A DNA stretch of 64,000 nt from Verrucomicrobiales bacterium (GCA_002715965.1 PBAL01000092.1:55132-119131); one strand, 5' to 3'; numbered from the stretch's first letter, positions 9,121 through 17,576 are shown. A program made the numbers and translations. The notes: generated from the letters alone by a model not told the origin.

Positions 9121-10002
9121 TTAGACCGTAGCTGTTTCGGCCTCGATGCTCTGCTTGATCATGGCGACGAGTTTTTTGCGTGTGAATGGCTTTGCGAGGA
9201 ACTGGCTGTTGGAATGGGGATTTCCCTCGGCCTTGATCAAATCTTCGCTGTAGCCACTCATGAAGATGACAGGCAGCTCGGGGCGTTGACTGGCGAACTC
9301 ATTGGCCAGATCCATGCCCGAAACTCCTTCGGGCATGACCATGTCCGTCAATAAGAGGTCGATCTTGTCTCCATGGCGCTGCCAGACCCTTCTGGCTGAG
9401 GGACCGTTCTCTACCGCAAGGACCCGGTAGCCGAGGCTCTGCAATGTGTGGGAGGTCATGCGTGCAACGGCGAGTTCATCTTCGACCATCAGGATGGTCG
9501 CTGTTTCCGGGGGTGTGTCGCCGGCATCGCCTTTGGATTCATCATCGGAGGATAAATTGGCCTCGACGGGGAAATACATTTCAAAGTGAGTTCCTTCGCC
9601 CGGCTGGCTCTCAACAGCAATCCAACCCTCGTGTTGTTTCATAATGCCATACACAGTGGAAAGCCCGAGACCTGTGCCTTTGCCAACTTCCTTGGTGGTG
9701 AAGAACGGTTCGAAGACCCGCTTCTGAAGGTCGAGCGTCATGCCTTCACCTGTGTCGGCAATGCTGAGCACCATGAAGTTTCCGGACAGGGCATCGGGGT
9801 CTTTTTCCGCCTCGATTTCCCCCACTGCCTTGAAACGCGTGGAGAGCGTGAGCGTTCCCCCCTTGGGCATCGCATCGCGGGCGTTGACGGCGAGGTTGAT
9901 GATGATCTGATCGATCATGCCCGGATCGGCCTTGATAGGCAGGGGATCTTTGGTGGGCGTGATCACCACCTTGATCGTTTCCCCGAGGAGACGGCCGATC
10001 AT
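9121..10002 (-). CDS. HATPase-receiver protein, remnant of a hybrid histidine kinase
   Basis: 293 residues from ATG at 10002. A histidine kinase ATPase domain fills residues 1-147, with the N-box NLAVNARDAMPKGG (36-49), G1 ADTGEGM (82-88) and G2 GKGTGLGLSTVYGI (107-120). A receiver domain follows, with acidic pocket E174/D175, phosphoacceptor D220 (LLLTDMVMP), S249 and K271. The DHp/HisKA domain with its phosphorylatable His is missing, and so is any sensor domain. The opening residues (RKMIGRLLGETIKV, reading slightly upstream of the ATG) match the sequence that normally follows HisKA in PAS-type kinases, so this is the tail of a longer gene cut by an internal deletion. If translated alone it could bind ATP but could not autophosphorylate. 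Confidence 0.75.
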   Translation of the reverse strand: MIGRLLGETIKVVITPTKDPLPIKADPGMIDQIIINLAVNARDAMPKGGTLTLSTRFKAVGEIEAEKDPDALSGNFMVLSIADTGEGMTLDLQKRVFEPFFTTKEVGKGTGLGLSTVYGIMKQHEGWIAVESQPGEGTHFEMYFPVEANLSSDDESKGDAGDTPPETATILMVEDELAVARMTSHTLQSLGYRVLAVENGPSARRVWQRHGDKIDLLLTDMVMPEGVSGMDLANEFASQRPELPVIFMSGYSEDLIKAEGNPHSNSQFLAKPFTRKKLVAMIKQSIEAETATV

Positions 10003-10004
10003 CT

Positions 10005-10222
10005 TCCGCGAGGACCACGCCCTGCACCTCGGCCTGGTAACCCTTGATCGCCTCTTCGACCGGTAGGTTCAGGACGGATTCAAAATCGGAAAGAGGCGCG
10101 ACTTGGGCGAAGAGCCGGGGCGCGGAGAAAACTGCAAAAGTCAACAACGCAGTCAGGGATGTGATGATCCTCAGTGTGCGCCCATCAAAGCTGCTCGATT
10201 TGTTCCCCGTGACATTCGTCAC
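10005..10222 (-). pseudogene. 5' remnant of the same hybrid histidine kinase gene
   Basis: Reading from ATG at 10222, about 70 residues look native: a polar start, a signal or anchor segment (RIITSLTALLTFAVFSAP), a cleavage-like LFAQVAPL, then a short soluble part ending IKGYQAEVQGVV. That last motif resembles the start of the periplasmic domain found in many verrucomicrobial hybrid kinases. About residue 73 the frame loses sense, and the ATPase domain of the downstream gene begins in another frame. The simplest reading is one gene that lost its periplasmic, transmembrane, PAS and HisKA portions by an out-of-frame deletion with its junction near 10005-10015. Homology of both halves to one parent kinase is inference. 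Confidence 0.55.
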
Positions 10223-10431
10223 ACTCTAAGAAAATCCACAAAATCTCGCCTGCGCAACTGAAAACGCGCTCTTCACCGCTCAAACTCGACATTGTCGTGC
10301 GCGCGGAAGTTTGCGTTGTGTTAAAGCTGGCGTCGAAGGACTCCCGCCGGTTTGCGCGACTCACAAAAATACGGGTTTATCTGTGCTTACCTTTGCTTGA
10401 CCGGCGGGACTATACTCGGCGAACCGCGGGT

Positions 10432-10812
10432 ATGAGCACATCGAGTTTCAGCCGCCGTTGGCGTTTCATTTTCTGGCTGCTGTTCGGATTGGGTCTGGTG
10501 ATCCTGGGCTTTGTGCTCTGGGACGCATCCCGATGGCGACTCATCAGTGATGACGGCGACGGCCTCCGCTGGCAACGGCGAAACACCACTCACTGGGACA
10601 AAGACCGCGATGGCCGTGCGGATGAAATCAGTATCTGGTTGGGCAGGCCGGAACAATTCCTCATCCAGCGGGACCTGGACGACGACGGCTGGCTCGATGT
10701 GGAGTTTGAGTCGCGCAGCAATATCTGGAATCAAGTGGTGAAGATTCACACCCGTGCTCCGAGACATGCGGTGCCAAACGTCAAGGCGAAGACAAACAAT
10801 CCTGACAATTAA
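10432..10812 (+). CDS. membrane-anchored protein with two Asp-rich DxDxDG-like loops
   Basis: 126 residues from ATG at 10432. An upstream in-frame start at 10297 adds a stretch with no protein-like pattern, and ATG 10432 directly precedes SSFSRRWRF and a transmembrane segment (FIFWLLFGLGLVILGFVLW). The exported part carries two calcium-loop-like repeats, DKDRDGRADEISIW and DLDDDGWLDVEFES, like those in dockerin, EF-hand or FG-GAP-type proteins. I do not recognise the family. A periplasmic, membrane-tethered, calcium-binding protein is the best inference. It is convergent with uppP. Confidence 0.6.
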   Translation: MSTSSFSRRWRFIFWLLFGLGLVILGFVLWDASRWRLISDDGDGLRWQRRNTTHWDKDRDGRADEISIWLGRPEQFLIQRDLDDDGWLDVEFESRSNIWNQVVKIHTRAPRHAVPNVKAKTNNPDN

Positions 10813-10928
10813 ACCGAATGGCGAGCCGGACTCGATGCTGGACTCCTGCAGAACACTGGCCTGCTGGATTTACTGGTTTTACCACGACTTCCCCTGCACG
10901 GAATCTGGGACGCCCCGAATGAAGTTGC

Positions 10929-11771
10929 TCACTTCACGAGCATCAGGACGAGGGCGCCGAGGATGATGCGATACCAGCCGAAGGCAATGAAGGTATACTT
11001 CTGAAGGAAGTTCAGCAGCCACTTCACAGCAGCAAATGCGACGATGGCGGAGATCACCGTTCCGAGGATCAGCATGCCGATGTCTTCCTGAAGTTCGCCG
11101 TCTTTGTAGGCTGAAAGAAGCTTCACCAGACCCGCGGTCAAGAGCGTCGGCACACCGAGCAGGAAGGTGAATTCCACGGCCATCTTGCGGTTCAGGCCCA
11201 TGGCCATGGCGATGACGATGGTGGTTCCGGAACGTGACGCGCCGGGAAAGACGGCTGCGACCAACTGTCCCACACCGATGGCGATCGCGATTGGCCAGGT
11301 GATCGTTTCTGATAGTTGCTGGCCCTTGAGCCACATCTCCAGGACGACAAAGAGCACACCGCCCACGATGAGGGAAATCGCGACGGGTTCGGCGGTTTCG
11401 GGGAGTTCAAACTTGGTGATTTGCAACACCAGGCCGCCGGCACAGGTGATGAGAAAGGCAGTGCCCATCTTGAAGATGTAATCCTGCGTGTCCTTGTCAC
11501 GCCATCGCTTGGCGATCTGCGTGGAGCGTTCTTTGAAGATGAACAGCACGGCCACCACTGCGCCGCTTTGAATAACGACGTTGAATACGTCCCCACGGGC
11601 ATCCAGCCATTGTTGTGCGAGGAGGAGGTGTCCGGTGGATGAGATGGGGAGGAACTCCGTGATTCCCTCAATGATTCCAAGCAGGACGACAGCGAGCCAC
11701 TCGGGAATCGATTCTGCGGATTGCGCCATAACCTGTGGCGAGATAGAAGCGGATTCCGAGGCAAGCTCCAA
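10929..11771 (-). CDS. uppP: undecaprenyl-diphosphate phosphatase
   Basis: 280 residues, the usual size of UppP/BacA. It dephosphorylates undecaprenyl pyrophosphate at the membrane to recycle the lipid carrier for peptidoglycan and other wall polymers, and its overproduction gives bacitracin resistance. Both signature motifs are intact: EGITEFLPISSTGH (residues 35-48) and PGASRSGTT (176-184). Multiple hydrophobic helices are present. The start may instead be the second Met (ATG at 11729), because the first 14 residues are polar and not typical of the family. It has no operon partner; it is convergent with the membrane protein gene to its left. Confidence 0.95.
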   Translation of the reverse strand: MELASESASISPQVMAQSAESIPEWLAVVLLGIIEGITEFLPISSTGHLLLAQQWLDARGDVFNVVIQSGAVVAVLFIFKERSTQIAKRWRDKDTQDYIFKMGTAFLITCAGGLVLQITKFELPETAEPVAISLIVGGVLFVVLEMWLKGQQLSETITWPIAIAIGVGQLVAAVFPGASRSGTTIVIAMAMGLNRKMAVEFTFLLGVPTLLTAGLVKLLSAYKDGELQEDIGMLILGTVISAIVAFAAVKWLLNFLQKYTFIAFGWYRIILGALVLMLVK

Positions 11772-12156
11772 GCTCCAAAAAGCCGACCTCAGATCCGATC
11801 GATCAACCGCTGCTGAACGCTAATGTTGGAGCGCAGAGCATCGCTCGGCACACGTGGATTTGCCAATGGTTAGCCACTCAGTCGTTCTCATGAGGTGTTG
11901 GAACTTTCCTGATCTGTCTTCACGCGAGAGATCTTGAAGAATCCTGAGTGAGCACTATCGGGTTGCGGGGAGTTGCCGACCAGTGGTCGGCGCCCCACTC
12001 ATATGACCGCCGGTTTCGCGAAATTGCGGGACCTTCGGTCGAATGGTGCACGCATCGGCAGTTCCTGTTAGCGTCAATCAGCGTGCATTCGCGGTTCCTG
12101 ACACGAACGAGACACCGTGCCTCGGCGAATTGGCGGTTGAAGCTTGGAAATTCGCC
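11772..12156. other. 385-base intergenic region, no gene seen
   Basis: The gap between the uppP start and the methyltransferase stop holds no convincing coding frame, RNA fold or repeat that I can recognise. It should contain the uppP promoter near its left end. Confidence 0.5.
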
Positions 12157-12867
12157 CTACTTCTTCTCGTAGATCATCACGTGTTGCCACGGCAGCGTGT
12201 GGACGGTCTTGACCCATTTCAGGTCCGGTTGCCGTTTCATTTCCTTCTGCACCTGTGCCTGTGACATCTTGTGAAGGAGCTTGATGGGGACGTCTGGATC
12301 CTCCAGTCGGTATTCGACCAGTACGACGCGGCCACCCTTTTTCAAGGACTTGGCGATCTTCAGCATCATCTCGTACGGAAACTCGAACTCGTGATAGACA
12401 TCGACGAAAAGCGCGAGGTCGATCTTGCCTTCGGGGAGTTTGGGATCATCAACTTCTCCGAGCACAGCCACGAAGTTGGTCAAGCTGTTGGCTTTCATGT
12501 TCTTCCTCAGGATCACGAGCATCTCCTTCTGGATATCGACGCCATAGACCTGTCCCTTGTTTCCGATCTCCTGGGCGATCTTGCGCGAATAATAACCGCT
12601 TCCGCATCCGATATCAGCCACCTGCATGCCAGGCTTGAGTTCCAAGGCCTGCATCAGCAGATCGGGGCGTTCTTCCTTCTCGCGCGTCCCGCGTTCCAGC
12701 CAGGGTGCGCCGAGGTGAGACATGAAGTGCGCAATTTCGCGTCCTTCGTAATACTTGCCGATGCCGTTCCTCGTCCTGGGTCCGCGCGCGTAGAATTCCT
12801 CAGCGGCGCGGACGGTGTCGCAGACGAAGAGCAGGAGGCAGAAGAGCAGGAACCGGCTGGAAATCAT
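12157..12867 (-). CDS. exported class I SAM-dependent methyltransferase
   Basis: 236 residues. The first 21 form a clear signal peptide (SSRFLLFCLLLFVCDTVRA). A class I Rossmann methyltransferase fold follows: SAM-binding motif I VADIGCGSG at residues 83-91, the acidic end of beta-2 at VYGVDIQKEM, and LFVDVYHEFEFPYEM at the motif IV region, then LVEYRLEDP. A signal peptide on a SAM-dependent enzyme is odd, because SAM is cytoplasmic, but such proteins recur in Verrucomicrobia and Planctomycetes. The segment could instead act as a membrane anchor with the domain facing inward. Substrate unknown. The gene is transcribed divergently from the GspF operon across a 168-base gap. Confidence 0.85.
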   Translation of the reverse strand: MISSRFLLFCLLLFVCDTVRAAEEFYARGPRTRNGIGKYYEGREIAHFMSHLGAPWLERGTREKEERPDLLMQALELKPGMQVADIGCGSGYYSRKIAQEIGNKGQVYGVDIQKEMLVILRKNMKANSLTNFVAVLGEVDDPKLPEGKIDLALFVDVYHEFEFPYEMMLKIAKSLKKGGRVVLVEYRLEDPDVPIKLLHKMSQAQVQKEMKRQPDLKWVKTVHTLPWQHVMIYEKK

Positions 12868-13035
12868 GCGGTCAGAGTGGTGTGGAGAGGGCGGATTGGC
12901 AAGAAGTGCCGATGTTCGGTCGAATTGCGATTTTTTCTAAAACTGATTTTAAATTGGAGGCGTTATTGGGGTTCACCTTTGAGAGAAAACAGTATTCACT
13001 CCGACGCACTTCAGGAAACGGTCGGTGGTTGAGAC

Positions 13036-14178
13036 ATGAAACTGGATCAATTTGCATTTGCGAACGAACAACTGGCGGGAATGATTCGCAGCGGAATTCC
13101 CTTGGAGGGTGCGCTGCGCGAACTGAGCGAAAACCTCTCCGGCGGAAAACTGAAGTGCGAGCTTTCCGAACTCGAGAAGGACCTCGCCAAGGGCGTCCCT
13201 CTGGAAGACGCACTGGCTGATCGCAAGCTGCCGGATCTCTATCGCCAGACCCTGACCGTCGGCGCGAAATCGGGAGATCTGCCAGGGGTGCTGACGCAAC
13301 TGGCCGATCATTACGCCCGCATGGCCACGCTGGCGGATCGGACCAAGGTGCTTCTCATCTACCCGGTAATTGTGCTGCTGGCGGCAACGGCGCTCTCGGT
13401 GGCTCTCAGCGTGATCCTTACGGTCAATCTCACTGAGATTCTCAATCTGTTTGATTACTGGTTCCAGTTCAGCAAAGGGACGTATCAATACCAGATCTGG
13501 GCGCCGACCATCCTGATCGCCGGGGTGACCATGCTGATCATCTGCCTGATCGTCTTCGCCCCTATCCGACGGTCATTGTCTTGGATGCTGCCGGCGTTTC
13601 GCGAGGTGCAGATCGTAAACGTCGCGTCCTCGCTGGCGGTTTTGCTTCGTGGCAACACTCCCCTCGGCGATGCGGTAAAGCTCGTCCGTGCCAACACCCT
13701 GAACCCGGCCACGAGGGTTGAGTTGGATCAGTGGTTGGAACGAATGGACCGGGGCGAAACTCGTTTCCATCGCATCGCGGAGCCATCCCAGTCTTTCCCA
13801 CCACTGTTCGGTTGGGCGGTGGAAACCGCAGGCGACAACCTGGCCGACGGCTTTTCCCGCGCGGCAAAGTTGTTCCTCGGCCGCGCGAACTATCGCTTTG
13901 AACTTCTGTTGAATGTGTTCACCCCCGTCTCACTTGTAGTCTTGGGCGGGCTCATTATCGTGCAGGCGCTTCCCGTGATCGGTGGGATTACCGTCATGCT
14001 GGATAAACTTGGTTCGCGATGGAACTCCTGCTGGCAGCCTCCGACCCCACGCTGTTGTTCCGTCTGGTCACCCAGGGCGGAGGGTCTTTGTTGCTCATCG
14101 GCGCGCTGGTTTGGATCTTCCTCGTCCTGCGCCGGCCGCTGCGCGAACGGCACGAATCGGAGCTGCTGCTCGACCTGA
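13036..14178 (+). CDS. type II secretion / type IV pilus inner-membrane protein, GspF-like (first copy)
   Basis: 380 residues as read to the first stop. It has the T2SSF/PilC pattern: a cytoplasmic helical domain with LAGMIRSGIPLEGALREL and VGAKSGDLPGVLTQLADHY, a transmembrane region (VLLIYPVIVLLAATALSVAL), a second F domain with LAVLLRGNTPLGDAVKL, and a C-terminal membrane helix (PVSLVVLGGLIIVQALPVI). The recognisable homology ends near residue 330. The last 53 residues (Trp-, Cys- and Ser-rich) lie in sequence that also codes the next gene's N-terminus, a 160-base overlap. Either the overlap is genuine or a frameshift near 14010 hides the true stop. It starts a five-gene operon. Confidence 0.85.
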   Translation: MKLDQFAFANEQLAGMIRSGIPLEGALRELSENLSGGKLKCELSELEKDLAKGVPLEDALADRKLPDLYRQTLTVGAKSGDLPGVLTQLADHYARMATLADRTKVLLIYPVIVLLAATALSVALSVILTVNLTEILNLFDYWFQFSKGTYQYQIWAPTILIAGVTMLIICLIVFAPIRRSLSWMLPAFREVQIVNVASSLAVLLRGNTPLGDAVKLVRANTLNPATRVELDQWLERMDRGETRFHRIAEPSQSFPPLFGWAVETAGDNLADGFSRAAKLFLGRANYRFELLLNVFTPVSLVVLGGLIIVQALPVIGGITVMLDKLGSRWNSCWQPPTPRCCSVWSPRAEGLCCSSARWFGSSSSCAGRCANGTNRSCCST

Positions 14179-15374
14179 TTGAAGACACGATGACCGACCG
14201 GACCGCGATCGAACGCAGAATCATCGATCTGTCCGCAAGCGAAGACCAGGCATTGGGCGAACGATTCAAGAACTTGGGCGACAACCTGCGCGAGGGTAAG
14301 TCGCTCAAGGAGGGGATAGAGGAAGTTCCGGGGGTTTTGCCAATCGAGGTGAAGACCATGGTTATTCATGGGCTGCAGAACAACTCACTGCCGCAAGTCA
14401 TGCTTTCCTGCCGTCAGCGCCTCAACGACTGCTTTTCGCGCTGGCGCACGGCGATGTCCGTGGTGGCCGGCGGTGGGATCGGTGTTCAGATTTTCCTGAT
14501 GCTGACCGTCTCCATGGTGCTCACCTGGGTTTACCCCAAGTTCGAGGCGATCTTCGCCGACATGGTGGGCGGGCGTAGTATCCAGGAGATTGCTCCGCTC
14601 TTCGCCATGCTCCCCTACAACTACTTCCCAATCGGGTTCGCCATAACGATCGGGCTCGCGATCTTCAATATCTGGTTGTTCGCCGGGCTGATCCCTTCAT
14701 CTTCAGTTGCTGAAATGATGGGCAAGACCCCCTTCGGACGCCTGGAATGGGCGCACCGGTTTTTTTCGTGGAAACGGCTCCGGGTGATCCGGGATTTTTC
14801 GACCCTGCTTTCGTCGTATCTCGACAGCGGCATGCCCGAGGCGGAAGCCGTTCAAACTGCCGGCGAGGCCACCGGTGATTCTTATGTGATCGCACGATCG
14901 AAGCGGATGCTGAAGCGCATGGAGAATGGCGAGACTCTGTTGGATGCGTTCAACGTGTTCGAGAAATCCACGGAGTTTCAGTGGCGCTACAAGAATGCGG
15001 CTCGCGCGGGTGGCAGCTACGTGGAAGCACTTTCCGGCTGGCACAACTCCCTGGATTCGCGCGCCTACTTCAAGGAGCAACGCATGGCACAGATTCTGAC
15101 CGCGATCGTCATTCTGATGAACGGCGTGCTCGTGGTGCTGTTCACAGCCGGCATATTTCAGGTTTTCAGTGGCATGATCCAGATGCTTGCCCTTTGGGAT
15201 GAAACTGAACGGAACAGGCAATTCAGAACGCGCGGTGATGTCGGCGGACCTGTCCGTCGGTATTGCGCTGTTGGCCATGATCATATTGCCGCTCTGCTAC
15301 ACCTGGCTGAAGGGGCAGCGAATCCTGCACATTCAGTATTACCGGGCTGCGGCAATGCAGGTCGTGGACGGTGA
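14019..15374 (+). CDS. type II secretion / type IV pilus inner-membrane protein, GspF-like (second copy)
   Basis: 451 residues. A hydrophobic N-terminus (SLLLIGALVWIFLVL) is followed by two F-type domains, the second with FSTLLSSYLDSGMPEAEAV, MLKRMENGETLLDAF and AARAGGSYVEALSGW. Transmembrane segments lie near residues 145-170, 205-230 and 365-390. It is longer than, and diverged from, the first copy, suggesting old duplication and a heterotypic platform. The C-terminal 55 residues after QMLALWDE are low in hydrophobicity and overlap the next gene by about 176 bases. A TGA in the third frame at 15200-15202 forms an ATGA overlap with the next start, so a late frameshift in this gene would give an ordinary coupled junction. 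Confidence 0.82.
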   Translation: MELLLAASDPTLLFRLVTQGGGSLLLIGALVWIFLVLRRPLRERHESELLLDLIEDTMTDRTAIERRIIDLSASEDQALGERFKNLGDNLREGKSLKEGIEEVPGVLPIEVKTMVIHGLQNNSLPQVMLSCRQRLNDCFSRWRTAMSVVAGGGIGVQIFLMLTVSMVLTWVYPKFEAIFADMVGGRSIQEIAPLFAMLPYNYFPIGFAITIGLAIFNIWLFAGLIPSSSVAEMMGKTPFGRLEWAHRFFSWKRLRVIRDFSTLLSSYLDSGMPEAEAVQTAGEATGDSYVIARSKRMLKRMENGETLLDAFNVFEKSTEFQWRYKNAARAGGSYVEALSGWHNSLDSRAYFKEQRMAQILTAIVILMNGVLVVLFTAGIFQVFSGMIQMLALWDETERNRQFRTRGDVGGPVRRYCAVGHDHIAALLHLAEGAANPAHSVLPGCGNAGRGR

Positions 15375-15567
15375 GATGGAAGTGCTCACCGCGGGTGAAT
15401 GGCGAACGGTTCCTCAGGGAACGAACGACTACCCGGTCAATCATGCATCGCTGAAAAAGATTGCCTCGGGCAAATTGATCAGTGTGCGGAATGGAAAACG
15501 AATCCGCCTCGAGTGGATTCCAAATCGGACCGGTTATCGGGTCACCCGGGAGGTGGAGTTCGAATGA
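15199..15567 (+). CDS. small single-pass membrane protein of the GspF operon
   Basis: 122 residues from ATG at 15199; ATG at 15238 (SADLSVGIALL) is an equally good start and reduces the overlap with the preceding gene. One transmembrane helix (VGIALLAMIILPLCYTW) near the N-terminus is followed by a soluble, basic, beta-rich domain. I do not recognise a family. Its position between GspF-like and pseudopilin-like genes, and the ATGA overlap with the next gene, suggest a pseudopilin-associated or GspL/M-like assembly component; this rests on context alone. Confidence 0.7.
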   Translation: MKLNGTGNSERAVMSADLSVGIALLAMIILPLCYTWLKGQRILHIQYYRAAAMQVVDGEMEVLTAGEWRTVPQGTNDYPVNHASLKKIASGKLISVRNGKRIRLEWIPNRTGYRVTREVEFE

Positions 15568-16070
15568 AATTGCTCCATCACAAATCAGGTCTCAGCGGGA
15601 TCATGCTCATGCAGTGCCTGGTCTACATCCCGATCATGGCCTTGATCGTCTATGTGGCTGTAGATGCCTCGGTGACGTTGAAGGACGGCACCCACAGCCT
15701 GCAACGAGGTACGATGCGCCTGACCCAGTCCATGAGCGCGGGCGAACGCTGGCGAGAGGATATTCGGTCGATGACAGGCAAGCCGACATTGAAGCACGAA
15801 TACGAACGCGAGGTGCACACGATTCCCGGGGTGACAAACTCGGTCCAGTGGTCTTTGTTCGAAGGCAAGCTCTGGCGCCGGGCCGATGAGTCCCGCGCAT
15901 GGGCGAAGATGGTTGACCGCGTGAAATCCATCTCGATCCGGGAAGACAAGCGCGAACACGTCACTGCCTGGGTGCTCGATTTTGAACTCAAGCCCGGACA
16001 TGCCCGGGCAAAACTGACACCGGTTTACACCTTCATCGCCGTTCCCGGCCATCAGGAGGAGTTGAAATGA
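15564..16070 (+). CDS. GspJ-like minor pseudopilin candidate
   Basis: 168 residues from ATG at 15564, chosen because it overlaps the previous stop as ATGA and puts a prepilin-like N-terminus first; a longer in-frame start at 15399 has no sense. After a short basic leader with Gly (KLLHHKSGLSG) comes a hydrophobic helix (IMLMQCLVYIPIMALIVYVAV), the layout of type IV prepilins. The usual Glu at mature position 5 appears to be Gln (IMLMQ), a deviation seen in some minor pseudopilins. The C-terminal half is a soluble beta-rich domain. It probably assembles into a pseudopilus driven by the GspF-like platform. No canonical G/FTLIE cleavage site is present, so the assignment is moderate. Confidence 0.65.
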   Translation: MKLLHHKSGLSGIMLMQCLVYIPIMALIVYVAVDASVTLKDGTHSLQRGTMRLTQSMSAGERWREDIRSMTGKPTLKHEYEREVHTIPGVTNSVQWSLFEGKLWRRADESRAWAKMVDRVKSISIREDKREHVTAWVLDFELKPGHARAKLTPVYTFIAVPGHQEELK

Positions 16071-16297
16071 AAATCTTGTGCGCCCCTCACAGCTCCCGGC
16101 AGGGCCTGGTGGTAATCGCCCTGGTCATGATCATCGGCGTCATGGGCGCGCACCTCATGGTGAACCAGTCGACCCTTCGACTTGTCGGCCAGGAACTGCG
16201 TGAGCTGGAAGACTCGCAGTTGGAACGACTGGACAGGATGAACGGTGTGAGGGTGATTCGGGCAGAGACCCGGAAGACTGGATCTAAGAAGCGATAG
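16067..16297 (+). CDS. short pseudopilin-like or GspK-like protein
   Basis: 76 residues, coupled to the previous gene by an ATGA overlap. It has a basic leader (KILCAPHSSRQG), a hydrophobic helix (LVVIALVMIIGVMGAHLMV) and a charged helical tail (QELRELEDSQLERLDRM). The leader and helix resemble GspK/PilX-type minor pilins, which begin with G-x-A/V-L-V and lack the Glu. It is much shorter than GspK (about 300 residues), so it may be a distinct small subunit or a truncated one. It is the last gene of the operon; no terminator was recognised. Confidence 0.6.
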   Translation: MKILCAPHSSRQGLVVIALVMIIGVMGAHLMVNQSTLRLVGQELRELEDSQLERLDRMNGVRVIRAETRKTGSKKR

Positions 16298-16469
16298 TCG
16301 AGGCGTTCGGAAAACCATCCGGCCACATTGCCCTCGGTGGAGCGCCGTCCACGAGAGTCAGATCGACATCAATGAATACCTTCGCGTTTTTCATGGCAGC
16401 CTCGTGCCTGATCCTGAAAGCGTGCGGGGAAGATTGCAATTGGTTCCCTGCCTCGTATCGTCCTTCCCC

Positions 16470-17576
16470 ATGACTTTCAGATTCGCACTTGTCCTCTTCG
16501 CCTGCGTTGTCACGGCTGTTTGCGCGGACCGTCCAACCGTTCTGTTCATGGTGGGCGAACACGAATATGGCACCAAGGAAACGCTGCCGAAGTTTGCCAA
16601 GCAACTGAACAAGCTCGGAGTGGATTCCGTGTTTGTTCAGGCCAAATCCGATGACCGAAACTCGTTGGAATGCCACGAGTTCCCCGGTTTTGAAAAGGCG
16701 CTCAAAAAGGCCGATTTGCTTTTCCTCAGCGTTCGCCGGCGTTACCCAACGCCGAGTGCAATGAATGCGATTCGGGATTGGGTGAAAGCGGGCAAGCCCG
16801 TGATGGGCATTCGCACTTCCAGTCATCCCTTTGCATCGCGGCCCAAGGGCAAGGGCTACCAGCCACCGAAAGGGCACGTTGAATGGTTGGAATTCGATCG
16901 TGAAGTTCTGGGTGCGGAATACACCGGTCACTACGGCGCCGACGATGGCGAGTGCCTTGCCGCGATCGAATCCAAGAATGCCGCGCATGCGATTCTGAAA
17001 GGCATCAAGTTGCCGAAGAAACCTGAGATTCCATCCCACCTGTATCGCTCCGAGGTTGTGGATGCGAAGAACGTCAAGGTGTTGATGAACGGAGTGATCA
17101 AAGCCCGAAAGGTCAGCGAGCCCATTGCCTGGATTCGCACGCCCGGCACGCAGCGGATTTTCTACACCTCAGTCGGTGGCGTGGAAGACATGGCGCTGCC
17201 CTGGGTCCGCCACATGTTGGGGAACGCCGTGTTCTGGGCATTGAATGAAAAGCGGCCGGCAACATCGGCAGGAATTATCGGGGCTTGGAAACTGGCGGTG
17301 GACGATCCTGAAGGCACGACCCATCACCCGCGAATCACCTTGCGGATGGACAAGGGGAAACTGAAAGGCACCTACACCGCTGCCTCCGACAACCAGGACT
17401 ACGACGCACTCAAGCTGCGATTCGCGGATAACCAACTTTTCTTCACCGCTGAGAGCTTTACCTGGACGGTCAGCTACAAATTGAAGGTCACCGGACCCCA
17501 GATGAAGGGAACGATGAACTACGACATCGCCGGCTTCACCGGAAAGACCGACATCAAGGGAACGCGGGTGCAGTAA
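16470..17576 (+). CDS. secreted ThuA-domain protein with C-terminal lipocalin-like domain
   Basis: 368 residues from ATG at 16470, which begins a clear signal peptide (TFRFALVLFACVVTAVCA); an upstream in-frame start at 16404 adds nothing signal-like. Residues about 20-265 form a ThuA-like, class I glutamine amidotransferase-type fold: VLFMVGEHEYGTKETLP at the first strand, WVKAGKPVMGIRTSSHPF in the middle and GTQRIFYTSVGGVEDMALPW near the end. Residues about 275-368 are a separate beta-rich domain (GAWKLAVDDPEG, GTMNYDIAGFTGKTDIKG). ThuA relates to trehalose and sugar utilisation, but secreted versions in this phylum are uncharacterised. The gene stands alone. Confidence 0.85.
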   Translation: MTFRFALVLFACVVTAVCADRPTVLFMVGEHEYGTKETLPKFAKQLNKLGVDSVFVQAKSDDRNSLECHEFPGFEKALKKADLLFLSVRRRYPTPSAMNAIRDWVKAGKPVMGIRTSSHPFASRPKGKGYQPPKGHVEWLEFDREVLGAEYTGHYGADDGECLAAIESKNAAHAILKGIKLPKKPEIPSHLYRSEVVDAKNVKVLMNGVIKARKVSEPIAWIRTPGTQRIFYTSVGGVEDMALPWVRHMLGNAVFWALNEKRPATSAGIIGAWKLAVDDPEGTTHHPRITLRMDKGKLKGTYTAASDNQDYDALKLRFADNQLFFTAESFTWTVSYKLKVTGPQMKGTMNYDIAGFTGKTDIKGTRVQ

